DNA of 49,032 bases from Glaesserella sp041814905 (GCF_041814905.1 NZ_JBGXYA010000062.1:1-49032); one strand, 5' to 3'. Counted from the first letter of the stretch, positions 23,065-31,462 are shown. The notes: generated by a model not told the origin, from the sequence alone. Made by a program: numbers and translations.

Positions 23065-25452
23065 ATGAAATTCAGTGAAAGTTGGTTGCGTGAGTGGGTA
23101 AATCCAGCGATTACCACCGAGCAATTATGCGACCAAATTACTATGTTAGGTTTAGAAGTTGATGCTGTAGATGCCGTCGCAGGTGAATTTACCGGTGTCG
23201 TTGTCGGAGAAGTGGTTGAATGTGCTCAACACCCCGATGCGGATAAATTACGTATTACTAAAGTAAATGTCGGTGGCGAACGCTTATTAGACATTGTTTG
23301 CGGTGCACCCAATTGCCGACAAGGTTTAAAGGTAGCTTGTGCAATTGAAGGAGCGGTTTTACCGGGTAATTTTAAGATTAAAAAAACTAAATTACGGGGT
23401 CAACCGTCAGAAGGCATGCTTTGTTCATATTCGGAATTAAGCATTAAAGAAGATCATAGCGGGATCATTGAGTTACCGTTAGATGCGCCGATCGGTACTG
23501 ATTTACGTGACTATTTGAAACTAAATGATAACACAATTGAAATCAGTTTAACGCCGAACCGAGCCGATTGCTTAAGTATTGCCGGTATAGCCCGTGAAGT
23601 TGGGGTAGTTAATCGATTACCGTTGAACACTCCGCAGATTGAACCGGTAAAAGCGACTATCGCGGATAAAGTGTCTATTGATTTACAAGCGCCGGAAGCG
23701 TGTCCACGTTACTTATTACGCGTTATCAAAGGTGTTAATATTAACGCTAAATCACCGTTATGGTTACAGGAAAAGCTCCGTCGTTGCGGTATTCGTTCTA
23801 TTGATCCTATCGTTGATATTACCAACCATAGTTTGCTCGAACTAGGGCAACCAATGCACGCTTTCGATCTAGATAAAATTGCTCAGCCGGTACAAGTGCG
23901 TATGGCAAAAGACGGTGAAGCGCTTGTTTTATTGGACGGTACCACAGCAAAACTGCAATCAAATACGTTGCTAATTGCAGACCAAAACGGACCGCTTGCA
24001 ATGGCTGGTATTTTTGGCGGTGAAGCAAGCGGAACCAGTACAGAAACTAAAAACGTGGTATTAGAAGCCGCTTTTTTTGCCCCGTTAGCGATTACCGGTC
24101 GAGCGCGTCAATATGGCTTACATACCGATGCTTCACACCGTTTTGAACGAGGCGTTGATCCCGAATTAGCGCGTCAGGCAATGGAGCGGGCAACTGCATT
24201 ATTAATTGAAATTGCAGGCGGTGAAGCAGGTGAAATCGTTGAAGCGGTTAGTGACGAACACTTACCGAAAGCGAAAACCGTTACTTTACGTCGCAGTAAA
24301 TTGGATTCGTTATTAGGTCACCACATTGAAACAGAAACGGTCAGCGATATTTTTAACCGTTTAGGTTTGCAATCTGAATATGCTAACAATGTTTGGACGG
24401 TGAAATCCCCAAGCTGGCGTTTCGACATCGAAATTGAAGAAGATCTGATTGAGGAAGTGGCGCGTATTTACGGTTATAACAGCATTCCGAATAATGCTCC
24501 GTTAGCGCATCTTAAAATGAAAGGCATTCCGGAAAAATTACTGGAAGCAATTCGGGTGAGAACCGCTTTGGTTGATAGCGATTATCAGGAAGTGGTGACT
24601 TATAGTTTCGTGGATCCTAAAGTACAACAATTATTACATCCTGAACAAGAGGCTTTAATTTTACCTAACCCGATTTCCAGCGAAATGTCGGCGATGCGCG
24701 TTTCACTATTGACCGGATTATTGGAAACCGTTGCTTATAACCAAAATCGTCAGCAAAATCGTGTACGTATTTTTGAAAGCGGTTTACGTTTTATTCCGGA
24801 CAGCAATGCAGAAAACGGTATTCGACAAGAAACGGTTTTCGGCGCGGTGATTGCCGGAGATAAACGCCCGACACACTGGGAACATAAAGCGGAAAACGTC
24901 GATTTCTTTGATCTTAAAGGTGACTTAGAACGTATTTTATCTTTAACCAGTGTCGGTAACGACTTGCAGTTTGTTGCGAAGCAATATCCTGCATTGCACC
25001 CGGGGCAATCGGCTGCAATTATGTTAGAGGGTAAAGAAATTGGTTTTATTGGTACAATTCATCCAAAAATTGTGCAAAAATTAGGATTATCGGGTAAACC
25101 GGTTGCATTTGAACTATTGGCGGAAGCAATTGCTGAGCGTACTGTTCCAAATGCGAAAGAAATCTCTCGCTTCCCGGCAAATAAACGCGATATTGCAGTT
25201 GTAGTTGACATGGACGTTGCTGCAGGTGATGTTATAAACGAATGTCGTCAAGCTGGTGGCGAGAAATTAGTTAGCGTGAATTTATTCGATGTTTATCAAG
25301 GGGCGAATTTAGCATTCGGTAAGAAGAGTTTGGCAATCAGTCTGACAATTCAGGATACTGAAAAGACCCTTGAAGAAGATCAAATTAACGCAGTGATTCA
25401 AACGGTGTTAGATGCACTGGCTAAACGTTTCAATGCCTATCTAAGAGACTAG
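23065..25452 (+). CDS. pheT: Phenylalanine-tRNA ligase beta subunit
   Basis: Large subunit of the same enzyme, 795 aa. The order is an EMAP/OB-type tRNA-binding domain (residues about 40-150, VGEVVECAQHPDADKLRITKVNVG), the B3/B4 editing domain (about 210-390), B5 (about 400-475), the inactive catalytic-like core, and a C-terminal ferredoxin-fold anticodon-binding domain (about 700-795, ISRFPANKRDIAVVVD). It starts after AGGATAGAGAT. ihfA follows after 15 bp, the conserved gamma-proteobacterial pheST-ihfA arrangement. Confidence 0.97.
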   Translation: MKFSESWLREWVNPAITTEQLCDQITMLGLEVDAVDAVAGEFTGVVVGEVVECAQHPDADKLRITKVNVGGERLLDIVCGAPNCRQGLKVACAIEGAVLPGNFKIKKTKLRGQPSEGMLCSYSELSIKEDHSGIIELPLDAPIGTDLRDYLKLNDNTIEISLTPNRADCLSIAGIAREVGVVNRLPLNTPQIEPVKATIADKVSIDLQAPEACPRYLLRVIKGVNINAKSPLWLQEKLRRCGIRSIDPIVDITNHSLLELGQPMHAFDLDKIAQPVQVRMAKDGEALVLLDGTTAKLQSNTLLIADQNGPLAMAGIFGGEASGTSTETKNVVLEAAFFAPLAITGRARQYGLHTDASHRFERGVDPELARQAMERATALLIEIAGGEAGEIVEAVSDEHLPKAKTVTLRRSKLDSLLGHHIETETVSDIFNRLGLQSEYANNVWTVKSPSWRFDIEIEEDLIEEVARIYGYNSIPNNAPLAHLKMKGIPEKLLEAIRVRTALVDSDYQEVVTYSFVDPKVQQLLHPEQEALILPNPISSEMSAMRVSLLTGLLETVAYNQNRQQNRVRIFESGLRFIPDSNAENGIRQETVFGAVIAGDKRPTHWEHKAENVDFFDLKGDLERILSLTSVGNDLQFVAKQYPALHPGQSAAIMLEGKEIGFIGTIHPKIVQKLGLSGKPVAFELLAEAIAERTVPNAKEISRFPANKRDIAVVVDMDVAAGDVINECRQAGGEKLVSVNLFDVYQGANLAFGKKSLAISLTIQDTEKTLEEDQINAVIQTVLDALAKRFNAYLRD

Positions 25453-25467
25453 ATTAAGGAAAACATT

Positions 25468-25764
25468 ATGGCACTTACCAAAATTGAAATAGCAGAAAAC
25501 CTTGTTGAAAAATGCGGGTTGGATAAACGTGTTGCTAAACAATTTGTCGAACAATTTTTTGAAGAGATTCGCTTATCGCTTGAAAAAGGCGAAGAAGTTA
25601 AGTTATCGGGTTTCGGTAATTTTTCTGTCAGAGATAAGAAAGCTCGTCCGGGTAGAAACCCGAAAACCGGTGAAGATGTGGCGGTATCTGCTCGCAGAGT
25701 CGTTGTATTCAAATCGGGGCAAAAATTGCGCGAACGCGTTGAAAACGCGAAGGTAAAAGCCTAA
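25468..25764 (+). CDS. ihfA: Integration host factor alpha subunit
   Basis: 98 aa. With IhfB it forms the sequence-specific DNA-bending heterodimer used in transcription, recombination and replication. The HU/IHF signature (SGFGNFSVRDKKARPGRNPKTGE) is intact, and the arm tip RPGRNPKTG intercalates into DNA. AAGGAAAACATT precedes the ATG. It is the last gene of pheST-ihfA and is followed by a strong terminator. The IhfA rather than IhfB or HU assignment rests on its position after pheT and on the N-terminus MALTKIEIAENL. Confidence 0.96.
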   Translation: MALTKIEIAENLVEKCGLDKRVAKQFVEQFFEEIRLSLEKGEEVKLSGFGNFSVRDKKARPGRNPKTGEDVAVSARRVVVFKSGQKLRERVENAKVKA

Positions 25765-25774
25765 AACAATAGGA

Positions 25775-25815
25775 AAACATTCTGCAATTATTGAAGTTGC
25801 AGAATGTTTCTTTTT
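25775..25815 (+). terminator. ihfA: Terminator after ihfA
   Basis: AAACATTCTGCAA (25775-25787) pairs perfectly with TTGCAGAATGTTT (25797-25809), followed by CTTTTT. It ends 14 bp before the next gene's start, so the lipoprotein gene must depend at least partly on read-through. Confidence 0.88.
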
Positions 25816-25828
25816 AGAGGAACTCAAA

Positions 25829-26356
25829 ATGTTTCAAATGTTGAATAAAAAAACGGTTTCTCTGTGTGCTGTTTTGATATCTGCAGTTGCATTAACCGCG
25901 TGTAGCGGAAGTGGCGATACTTATAAAGCAGGAACATCAAAAATCTATAAGGCTAACCAAGGAAGCATTTCCGATCCTATTTTTGTGATTAGCAGCCTTA
26001 GTGAACAGCAAAGAGAGTGGAAAGGAACGCGTTATCGCTTAGGGGGAACAAGTCGTAGTGGTGTAGATTGTTCCGGATTTATGCAAGTAACGTTTCGTGA
26101 TTTATTTGGTATTGACTTACCGAGAACAACAAGCGAACAAGCTTTGGAAGGTAGAAAAATTTCAAAACATGAAATTCAAACCGGTGATTTGGTTTTCTTT
26201 AATACCGGGCGGGGTCCTAACGGTAAGCATGTTGGCGTTTATGTAAAAGACGGTCAATTTTTACATGCTTCAACGAAAGGCGGAGTGATCTATTCCGATA
26301 TGAATTCTCCGTATTGGTCAAAAACCTTTTGGCAAGCGCGGCGCTTATCGTCATAA
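25829..26356 (+). CDS. NlpC/P60 lipoprotein, probable peptidoglycan endopeptidase (Spr/MepS-like)
   Basis: 175 aa. A lipoprotein signal ends in the lipobox LTAC (Cys near residue 25) followed by Ser-Gly-Ser, predicting outer-membrane sorting. The NlpC/P60 catalytic triad is visible: Cys in GVDCSGFMQ, His in GKHVGVYV, and His in FLHASTKGG. Such enzymes cleave mDAP-containing cross-links or stems of peptidoglycan. GAGGAACTCAAA precedes the ATG. It follows the ihfA terminator, and a CRP box begins two bases after its stop codon. Confidence 0.9.
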   Translation: MFQMLNKKTVSLCAVLISAVALTACSGSGDTYKAGTSKIYKANQGSISDPIFVISSLSEQQREWKGTRYRLGGTSRSGVDCSGFMQVTFRDLFGIDLPRTTSEQALEGRKISKHEIQTGDLVFFNTGRGPNGKHVGVYVKDGQFLHASTKGGVIYSDMNSPYWSKTFWQARRLSS

Positions 26357-26358
26357 AA

Positions 26359-26374
26359 TGTGAGACTGATCACA
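26359..26374 (+). promoter_or_regulatory. Perfect CRP box downstream of the NlpC gene
   Basis: TGTGAGACTGATCACA matches TGTGA-N6-TCACA at all ten positions. No protein gene starts downstream on either strand. The candidate small RNA is the only visible target, with the box centred about 96 bp before its predicted start. Confidence 0.6.
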
Positions 26375-26428
26375 TAGTTGTGAAAAAGTTTGACTTTTCT
26401 TGAAAAATTATTTGAAAAGTTTAAGAAC

Positions 26429-26527
26429 TTGACTTAATATTTCCTCACATTAAAAATAAGTGTTGCGTTCAGCAACCGGTTCATAAATTTGCTTTCCGAG
26501 TAGCCCCTGATTCAGGGGCTTTTTTTA
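26429..26527 (+). ncRNA. Candidate small RNA with its own promoter and terminator
   Basis: Promoter TTGACT (26429-26434), 16-bp spacer, TAAAAA (26451-26456), predicted start near 26462. The transcript would open with the hairpin GTTGC-GTTCA-GCAAC (26462-26476). An unpaired A/U-rich stretch of about 25 nt follows, then a rho-independent terminator, AGCCCCTG/CAGGGGCT (26502-26520) plus seven T. This is the usual architecture of Hfq-binding regulatory RNAs of about 65 nt. It does not match Spot 42, CyaR, FnrS, MicA or RybB as I recall them. It could instead be a 3' UTR fragment of the NlpC messenger. Confidence 0.5.
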
Positions 26528-26587
26528 TGCTTGTTATTTTGTGAAGTCTCTAAATTGTGTGCTTTTACTGAGCGGTGAGGTGTTATA

Positions 26588-26645
26588 ACAAGCGGTCTGT
26601 TTTACCGAAAAATTTGCAAAAAATAAGCAAAATTCGACCGCTTGT
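26588..26645. repeat. Inverted pair of Apl-type uptake signals after afuC
   Basis: ACAAGCGGTC (26588-26597) and GACCGCTTGT (26636-26645) face each other 38 bp apart, with 11-bp complementary ends. The pair can fold into a long hairpin 9 bp beyond the afuC stop and probably serves as its transcription end. Confidence 0.88.
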
Positions 26646-26654
26646 TTAGCGTCG

Positions 26655-27707
26655 TTATTCTTTATTCAGTAAGAAAATGCCTTTACTCATTAGATGAATA
26701 TAGTGTTGTTGCTGATTTTCATCGTAATGTTCTGGGTTGAGATTTACTAAAATTTCTTTACCTTGCCAAAACATCACTACTTCCCAATGATTACCCATAT
26801 AAACAGCGTGTTTAATTTCACAACGTTGATTTTCATTACCATAAGGGAAAAGCTGAATGGCTTCAGGACGGATACCCACTAAACAATCACCGTTCGGCAC
26901 ATTAAAACGTTCAGCGTTTTCAAGGGTAAAATCGAATGTACCGATTTGAATGGCATCGCCTTGACGATTTCCTTCCAAAATGGTGGATTCACCCATAAAG
27001 TTTGCTAAAAATAGTGAGTTAGGCTGTAAATAGAGCATTTTCGCTGTATCTTTTTGTTTAATCACACCTTTGTCCATCACGATAACTTCATCGGATACTG
27101 CAAAGGCTTCTGTTTGGTCATGGGTAACATAGAGTGACGTGATATTCAGACGTTGCTGTAACTCACGGATTTTTTCACGCATTGAACGACGCAGATTGGC
27201 ATCCAAGTTACTGAGCGGTTCATCAAACAGCAATACTTTCGGTTTGAGAATCAGCGCACGGGCAAGAGCGACACGTTGTTGTTGTCCGCCTGAAATTTGA
27301 TCGACATAACGATCTTCAAAACCGGCCAAATCCACCAGTTCTAGTGCTTCTTTAACGCGTTGCTTACGTTCTTCTTTCGGTACCCCTTGCATTTTCAAAC
27401 CGTAACCGACATTGTCACCTATCGACATATGAGGGAAAAGTGCGTAAGACTGGAATACGATACAGATATCACGCTGTTGGATAGAGTTGTGAGTGACATC
27501 TTCGCCGTCGATAAAGATTTGACCTTCCGTCGGGTTTTCCAAACCGGCGACAAGACGCAATACCGTCGTTTTGCCACAACCGGATGGTCCAAGTAGCGTA
27601 ACCATGGTGCCTTTTTTAATTGATAAACTTAAATTATTAATTACCGTCGCTTTACCAAAGGATTTAGTCACATTTTTTAATACTAAGAAATCATTTTGTT
27701 GTTCCAT
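26655..27707 (-). CDS. afuC: ABC importer ATPase AfuC (FbpC-like)
   Basis: 350 aa. Energises the AfuAB importer. Walker A GPSGCGKTT near residue 40, signature ISGGQQQRVALAR near residue 140, Walker B VLLFDEPLSNLD, and the H-loop His in YVTHDQTEA are all present. A C-terminal TOBE-like domain follows (about residues 240-350). It starts 10 bp after afuB behind AAGGATAGAAAA. The family was named for ferric uptake (FbpC), but A. pleuropneumoniae AfuABC has been shown to carry hexose phosphates, so the substrate assignment follows AfuA. It is the last gene of the operon, ending at the inverted uptake-signal pair. Confidence 0.92.
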   Translation of the reverse strand: MEQQNDFLVLKNVTKSFGKATVINNLSLSIKKGTMVTLLGPSGCGKTTVLRLVAGLENPTEGQIFIDGEDVTHNSIQQRDICIVFQSYALFPHMSIGDNVGYGLKMQGVPKEERKQRVKEALELVDLAGFEDRYVDQISGGQQQRVALARALILKPKVLLFDEPLSNLDANLRRSMREKIRELQQRLNITSLYVTHDQTEAFAVSDEVIVMDKGVIKQKDTAKMLYLQPNSLFLANFMGESTILEGNRQGDAIQIGTFDFTLENAERFNVPNGDCLVGIRPEAIQLFPYGNENQRCEIKHAVYMGNHWEVVMFWQGKEILVNLNPEHYDENQQQHYIHLMSKGIFLLNKE

Positions 27708-27717
27708 TTTTCTATCC

Positions 27718-29757
27718 TTAATTCATTTTTTTCGCTTTAGAGCGGGCAATACGAGTGTCACCCACAATCCAGTCAAAGAAGAAAATAATTGCCATCATGA
27801 CGACAATCAGAATTGAACCATAAGCAATCGCCACACCATATTCACCATCTTCTACACGGTTTAAAATATAGGATGTTGCAACACGTGTATCCGCCGTAAC
27901 AAGGAAGACAATTGCACTTACTGTTGTCATTGCCCGCACGAAGCTGGTGACCAACGCAGAAAGTAATGCAGGCTTAAGTAGCGGTAATACGATGAAGAAG
28001 ATGGTTTTAAATGAGCCTGCTTTTAAAGAAAGAGAGGCTTCATCCAGTGATTTATCTAATTGCCCAAGTCCTGCAATCGCAGCACGCATCCCGACCGGCA
28101 TGTTTCGCATTACCATTGAAAGAATGATGATCATTCCGGTGCCGGTAAGATAAATCGGTGCATTGTTGAAGGCAAGGATATAAGAAACCCCGGCAACAGT
28201 TCCCGGTACTGCAAAACAGAGCAATGTGAGGAATTCCAAGGTTTTTTTACCTTTGAAATTACGGCGTACGGTGATGTAAGCGATCAATAAGCCGAAAAGT
28301 GCGGTTATCGGAGCCGCACTGGCTGCGAAAATAACTGTTTGAATTAATGACGGCCAAGCACCATCGTCAAAGCCTTGCCCGAATAAGCTCTTATAGTTGT
28401 TTAATGTTAAAGTGTAGTCCACGCCCCAGTTTACGGTAAAACTACCGTAAAAAATACTGCCGTATAGAACCAGGTTAAAGAGTACCCAAGCGGATAAGGT
28501 TGCGATAATCACCCCTTTCATAGCATTTGGAAGATCCTGTACGTCGCCGCGATAGGATTTACCGGAAACGGTGACATAAGAACGATTGCCAATCCAAAGA
28601 TATTGAATAACAAAAATGGCGAGAGAAAATACTAATAAAATCGAACCGAGCGTACTTGCCGAAGCGTAGTCTAATTGTGAACCTGCAATATAGAAATAGA
28701 TTTGTGTCGCAATCACATCGAAGCTCCCTCCCAATACGAGCGGAGTACTGAAGTCAGCAAGAGATTGAATTACTACGACTAAGAATGAGTTCGCTAATGC
28801 CGGTTTCAGCAAAGGAAAAATAATATTGAAAAATGCTTGATAACGGTTGGAACGCAGAGTATAGGCAGCTTCTTCAACTGATGGATGAATGGATTTTAAT
28901 GCCCCTTCCAAAATCATAAATGACATTGGCGTTAAAGCTAATGTATGCGCGATCACAATACCGGTGAAACCATATAACCAGTTACTGGCAAATCCAAAGT
29001 ATTCCACTAAAAATGACGTAACATAGCCCGAACGTCCAAGCATTAATGTTACCCCTAGACCAACGACGAAAGGCGGAGTCACAATAGGTAAGATTGAGAA
29101 AATTTTACCGATAAACGCAGTCCGTTTAGCAATACGCGTGGTATAGAGAGCAAAAGCTAAACCGAATAAAGTTGATAAGATCCCAACGGTTGCGGCAACG
29201 CCCAAAGAGTTAGTAATAACACGCAATACATAAGGCTGTTTTAAAATCGTAAAAACTTGTGCAGGCACGAATTCGCTACCGTCATAGAACATTGAAATAA
29301 AAATCGCAATGGTCGGATAGACGATAAAGAAGAATATCAACAAAATAATGCTGATAAGTGAAGCAATAATGAAACGATCACCCTGCATCACTTTTAAATT
29401 GGCAAAAGCATTGGTCGCAATGGCAATTAATGCCACAATCACAAACATCACCGAATAGCCGAGGCTGATCTTTGCCACAATCGCAGAAATAAAAATGAAT
29501 AGAAACAAGGCTGCAACGCCAATTAATTCCAGCTTGCTGCGCTGAAGACTATGATTACTGTTAGGCAATAGATAAATAAGCAGAGGTAAAAACCAAGCCC
29601 AAGTCAGGTTGAAACTAGACCAACCCATTGCAGCCAGATATTCATCGGAAGTCGACTCAAGCAAGCCGTAATCTAATGCTTTTGAAGGCAATAGCGCAAA
29701 GCCTAAAAAAGAGAGAAGCACCCAAAAAAGAGGGCGGGAAAAAAAAGAAGATTGCAT
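27718..29757 (-). CDS. afuB: ABC importer permease AfuB, two fused permease domains
   Basis: 679 aa with about twelve membrane segments. Two BPD-type permease domains are fused in one chain, each with an EAA-loop motif (EEAAYTLRSNRYQAFFNIIFPLLKP near residue 315; DEASLSLKAGSFKTIFFIVLPLLKP near residue 590) that docks onto AfuC. The long polar-poor N-terminal part (about 130 residues) adds extra membrane helices beyond the usual FbpB length. GAGGTCTT precedes the ATG. It lies 155 bp after afuA, with a strong hairpin in that gap, and 10 bp before afuC. Confidence 0.92.
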   Translation of the reverse strand: MQSSFFSRPLFWVLLSFLGFALLPSKALDYGLLESTSDEYLAAMGWSSFNLTWAWFLPLLIYLLPNSNHSLQRSKLELIGVAALFLFIFISAIVAKISLGYSVMFVIVALIAIATNAFANLKVMQGDRFIIASLISIILLIFFFIVYPTIAIFISMFYDGSEFVPAQVFTILKQPYVLRVITNSLGVAATVGILSTLFGLAFALYTTRIAKRTAFIGKIFSILPIVTPPFVVGLGVTLMLGRSGYVTSFLVEYFGFASNWLYGFTGIVIAHTLALTPMSFMILEGALKSIHPSVEEAAYTLRSNRYQAFFNIIFPLLKPALANSFLVVVIQSLADFSTPLVLGGSFDVIATQIYFYIAGSQLDYASASTLGSILLVFSLAIFVIQYLWIGNRSYVTVSGKSYRGDVQDLPNAMKGVIIATLSAWVLFNLVLYGSIFYGSFTVNWGVDYTLTLNNYKSLFGQGFDDGAWPSLIQTVIFAASAAPITALFGLLIAYITVRRNFKGKKTLEFLTLLCFAVPGTVAGVSYILAFNNAPIYLTGTGMIIILSMVMRNMPVGMRAAIAGLGQLDKSLDEASLSLKAGSFKTIFFIVLPLLKPALLSALVTSFVRAMTTVSAIVFLVTADTRVATSYILNRVEDGEYGVAIAYGSILIVVMMAIIFFFDWIVGDTRIARSKAKKMN

Positions 29758-29873
29758 AAGACCTCACAAAAATGGTTTTTGTACAACGGGCTTTACTATC
29801 AGAGAAATTAAGGAATAATCAAATTGTGACAGTACATTCTCAATGATTTCCACTATGTACGAAGTGATCAAAA

Positions 29874-29895
29874 GGCACGCGGTAAAACGCGTGCC
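29874..29895 (-). terminator. Attenuator-like hairpin between afuA and afuB
   Basis: GGCACGCG and CGCGTGCC form an 8-bp GC-rich perfect stem with a 6-base loop, 17 bp after the afuA stop. On the minus strand it is followed by TTTT. It probably protects the afuA messenger end and reduces read-through into afuBC. Confidence 0.7.
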
Positions 29896-29912
29896 GATAT
29901 TTATGCGTTAAA

Positions 29913-30947
29913 TTAGTTTGCTAACTTAACTTCTGAGACCCATTTATCAATTAAGCGTTTACGCTCATCACTTGAACCGTATTTTTCAAAGTCATAATCA
30001 ATTAATTTGAGTGTATTTGGATCAAGAGAATAAGGAGAAGTTTCAGCCGTCGTATTGGTTAATACTTGGAATGATTCCCCTTTTTTCCAAGAAAGTTCTT
30101 GTGCTTCTTTAGATAACGCCCAGTCTACAAAGAGTTTGGCATTATTTAAGTTCCGCGCCCCTTTTAAGATACTCACACCGCCCAACTCATAACCGGTACC
30201 TTCGCTTGGCACCACCATCTCAATATTTGCACCGTTCTTTTTCTCCACGGAATAATCGTGTAAGAAACCGATACCGATGGCGGTTTCGCCACGAGCCGTA
30301 TTGCGTGATGGAGTTACACCTGATTTAGTATATTGAGAAATGTTTTTATGTAATTTTTTGAAATAATCAAAAGCTTTCTCTTCACCCCAAAGTTGGACGA
30401 ATGTCGCAATCGCGGTATAAGCGGTACCGGAGCTTTGTGGGTCAGCAATTTGAATTTCACCGGCTAAACGTGGATCGAGCAGATCTTCCCAAGAAGTCGG
30501 CACTTTTTCGATACCCAATTTTTTCAAACGGTCAAGATTCACACCGAAACCTAAAATACCCATATAAACGGCAGAGGTATAATTGCCTTTGACTTTTGCC
30601 GGATCCCGGAATTTTTCAACAATTTGAGCTAAGTTCGGCGATTGGTAGGCTTGCAATAATCCCATTTCACCGGCTTGGGATTGCGGATCTAAAGTACCGC
30701 CATACCACACGTCGGCTTGCGGATTATTTTTTTCCGCATCGACTTTCGCCAAGGTACTGCCCGAACCATTGCGGATAAAGGAGACTTTTACATCATATTT
30801 TTGACCGAAAGCTTGCGTTTCTTGCTCGCACATTAAATTGGTTGCACTGCAATAGACGACCAAACGCCCGGCGGCATTGGCTCCGGTTGCGATCACGGAA
30901 CTTAAAAATAAAGAGGAAAGAGCAAGAGAAAGCGTTTTGAGTTTCAT
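29913..30947 (-). CDS. afuA: Periplasmic substrate-binding protein AfuA (hexose-phosphate / formerly ferric)
   Basis: 344 aa with a signal peptide ending ANA (about residue 25). The fold is the FbpA-like type 2 binding protein: RLVVYCSATNLMCEQETQAF at the start of the mature part, then NGSGSTLAKVDAEKNNPQADVWYGG. FbpA proteins bind iron through a Tyr pair, and I do not see an obvious YY pair here. An adjacent His-Asp (FLHD) and PSEGTG fit the sugar-phosphate-binding AfuA described from A. pleuropneumoniae and Citrobacter. AAAGGATACGTT precedes the ATG. A class II CRP site lies upstream and no Fur box is visible, favouring a carbon-source role. Confidence 0.9.
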   Translation of the reverse strand: MKLKTLSLALSSLFLSSVIATGANAAGRLVVYCSATNLMCEQETQAFGQKYDVKVSFIRNGSGSTLAKVDAEKNNPQADVWYGGTLDPQSQAGEMGLLQAYQSPNLAQIVEKFRDPAKVKGNYTSAVYMGILGFGVNLDRLKKLGIEKVPTSWEDLLDPRLAGEIQIADPQSSGTAYTAIATFVQLWGEEKAFDYFKKLHKNISQYTKSGVTPSRNTARGETAIGIGFLHDYSVEKKNGANIEMVVPSEGTGYELGGVSILKGARNLNNAKLFVDWALSKEAQELSWKKGESFQVLTNTTAETSPYSLDPNTLKLIDYDFEKYGSSDERKRLIDKWVSEVKLAN

Positions 30948-30984
30948 AACGTATCCTTTTAATTATCAGATGGAAAATGTTGTC

Positions 30985-31027
30985 ACTATAACGAATTTTG
31001 AGGTTGAAAACTGTGAGTTCATTCACA
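30985..31027 (-). promoter_or_regulatory. afuA: afuA promoter with class II CRP site
   Basis: TGTGAGTTCATTCACA (31012-31027) is a 10/10 CRP match. On the minus strand the -10 hexamer TATAGT (30990-30985) predicts a start near 30978, placing the CRP centre at exactly -41.5. Confidence 0.72.
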
Positions 31028-31074
31028 AATAAATCAATAAACTATAAAAATTTTACATATTCTTAAAATAAAAG

Positions 31075-31104
31075 TGTAAGTTTTCATTCGAGGAGCACGT
31101 CTAA
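31075..31104 (+). promoter_or_regulatory. Candidate ECF-sigma promoter of the Met-rich protein gene
   Basis: TGTAAG (31075-31080), 17-bp spacer, CGTCTAA (31098-31104). The CGTCTAA -10 and TGTAA-type -35 resemble promoters of extracytoplasmic-function sigma factors more than sigma-70. The leader would be about 60 nt. Confidence 0.5.
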
Positions 31105-31169
31105 TTCGGTGCCAATATTGAATTGGTCAAATAAGTTATTAACTATTATCTGATCGAAGGAGATTTTAA

Positions 31170-31451
31170 ATGAAAAAACTCACATTAACCGCATTACTCG
31201 TGCTTGCAACCATACCAGCCTACGCGACAGACAACAAAATGGGAATGGAGAAAGCGGATCAAATGCAACCTTGTATGGAAATGAAAGGAGATAAATGCAT
31301 GAAACCGGCGGAAATGAAGATGGAAACCATGAAAGAGAAAACATCCGAACAGACGGGAATGAAATCCGAACAGATGATGGAGATGAAATCGGATGACGCG
31401 AAGAAAATGATGTCGGATGAAATGATGAAAAAACCGGAAATGAAAAAGTAA
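31170..31451 (+). CDS. Small exported methionine-rich protein (MrpX-like)
   Basis: 93 aa. A clean signal peptide of 19 residues (MKKLTLTALLVLATIPAYA) leads to a 74-residue mature chain with 18 Met (24 percent). It contains no aromatic, aliphatic (Leu, Ile, Val), Arg or His residues, so it must be disordered. Two Cys are seven residues apart (PCMEM...DKCMKP). GGAGATTTTAA precedes the ATG. Composition and export fit periplasmic Met-rich peptides such as MrpX, a sacrificial hypochlorite scavenger recycled by methionine sulfoxide reductase; copper or silver binding by Met motifs is the alternative. It is a monocistronic unit ending in an uptake-signal hairpin. Confidence 0.75.
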   Translation: MKKLTLTALLVLATIPAYATDNKMGMEKADQMQPCMEMKGDKCMKPAEMKMETMKEKTSEQTGMKSEQMMEMKSDDAKKMMSDEMMKKPEMKK

Positions 31452-31462
31452 TCCGACATAAA

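Noticed and set aside
26425..26445. Sigma-E promoter (GAACTT...TCACA) for the candidate small RNA
   Set aside because: The -35 is good but spacing to the -10-like TCACA is about 14 rather than 16, and that hexamer is poor; the sigma-70 reading fits better.
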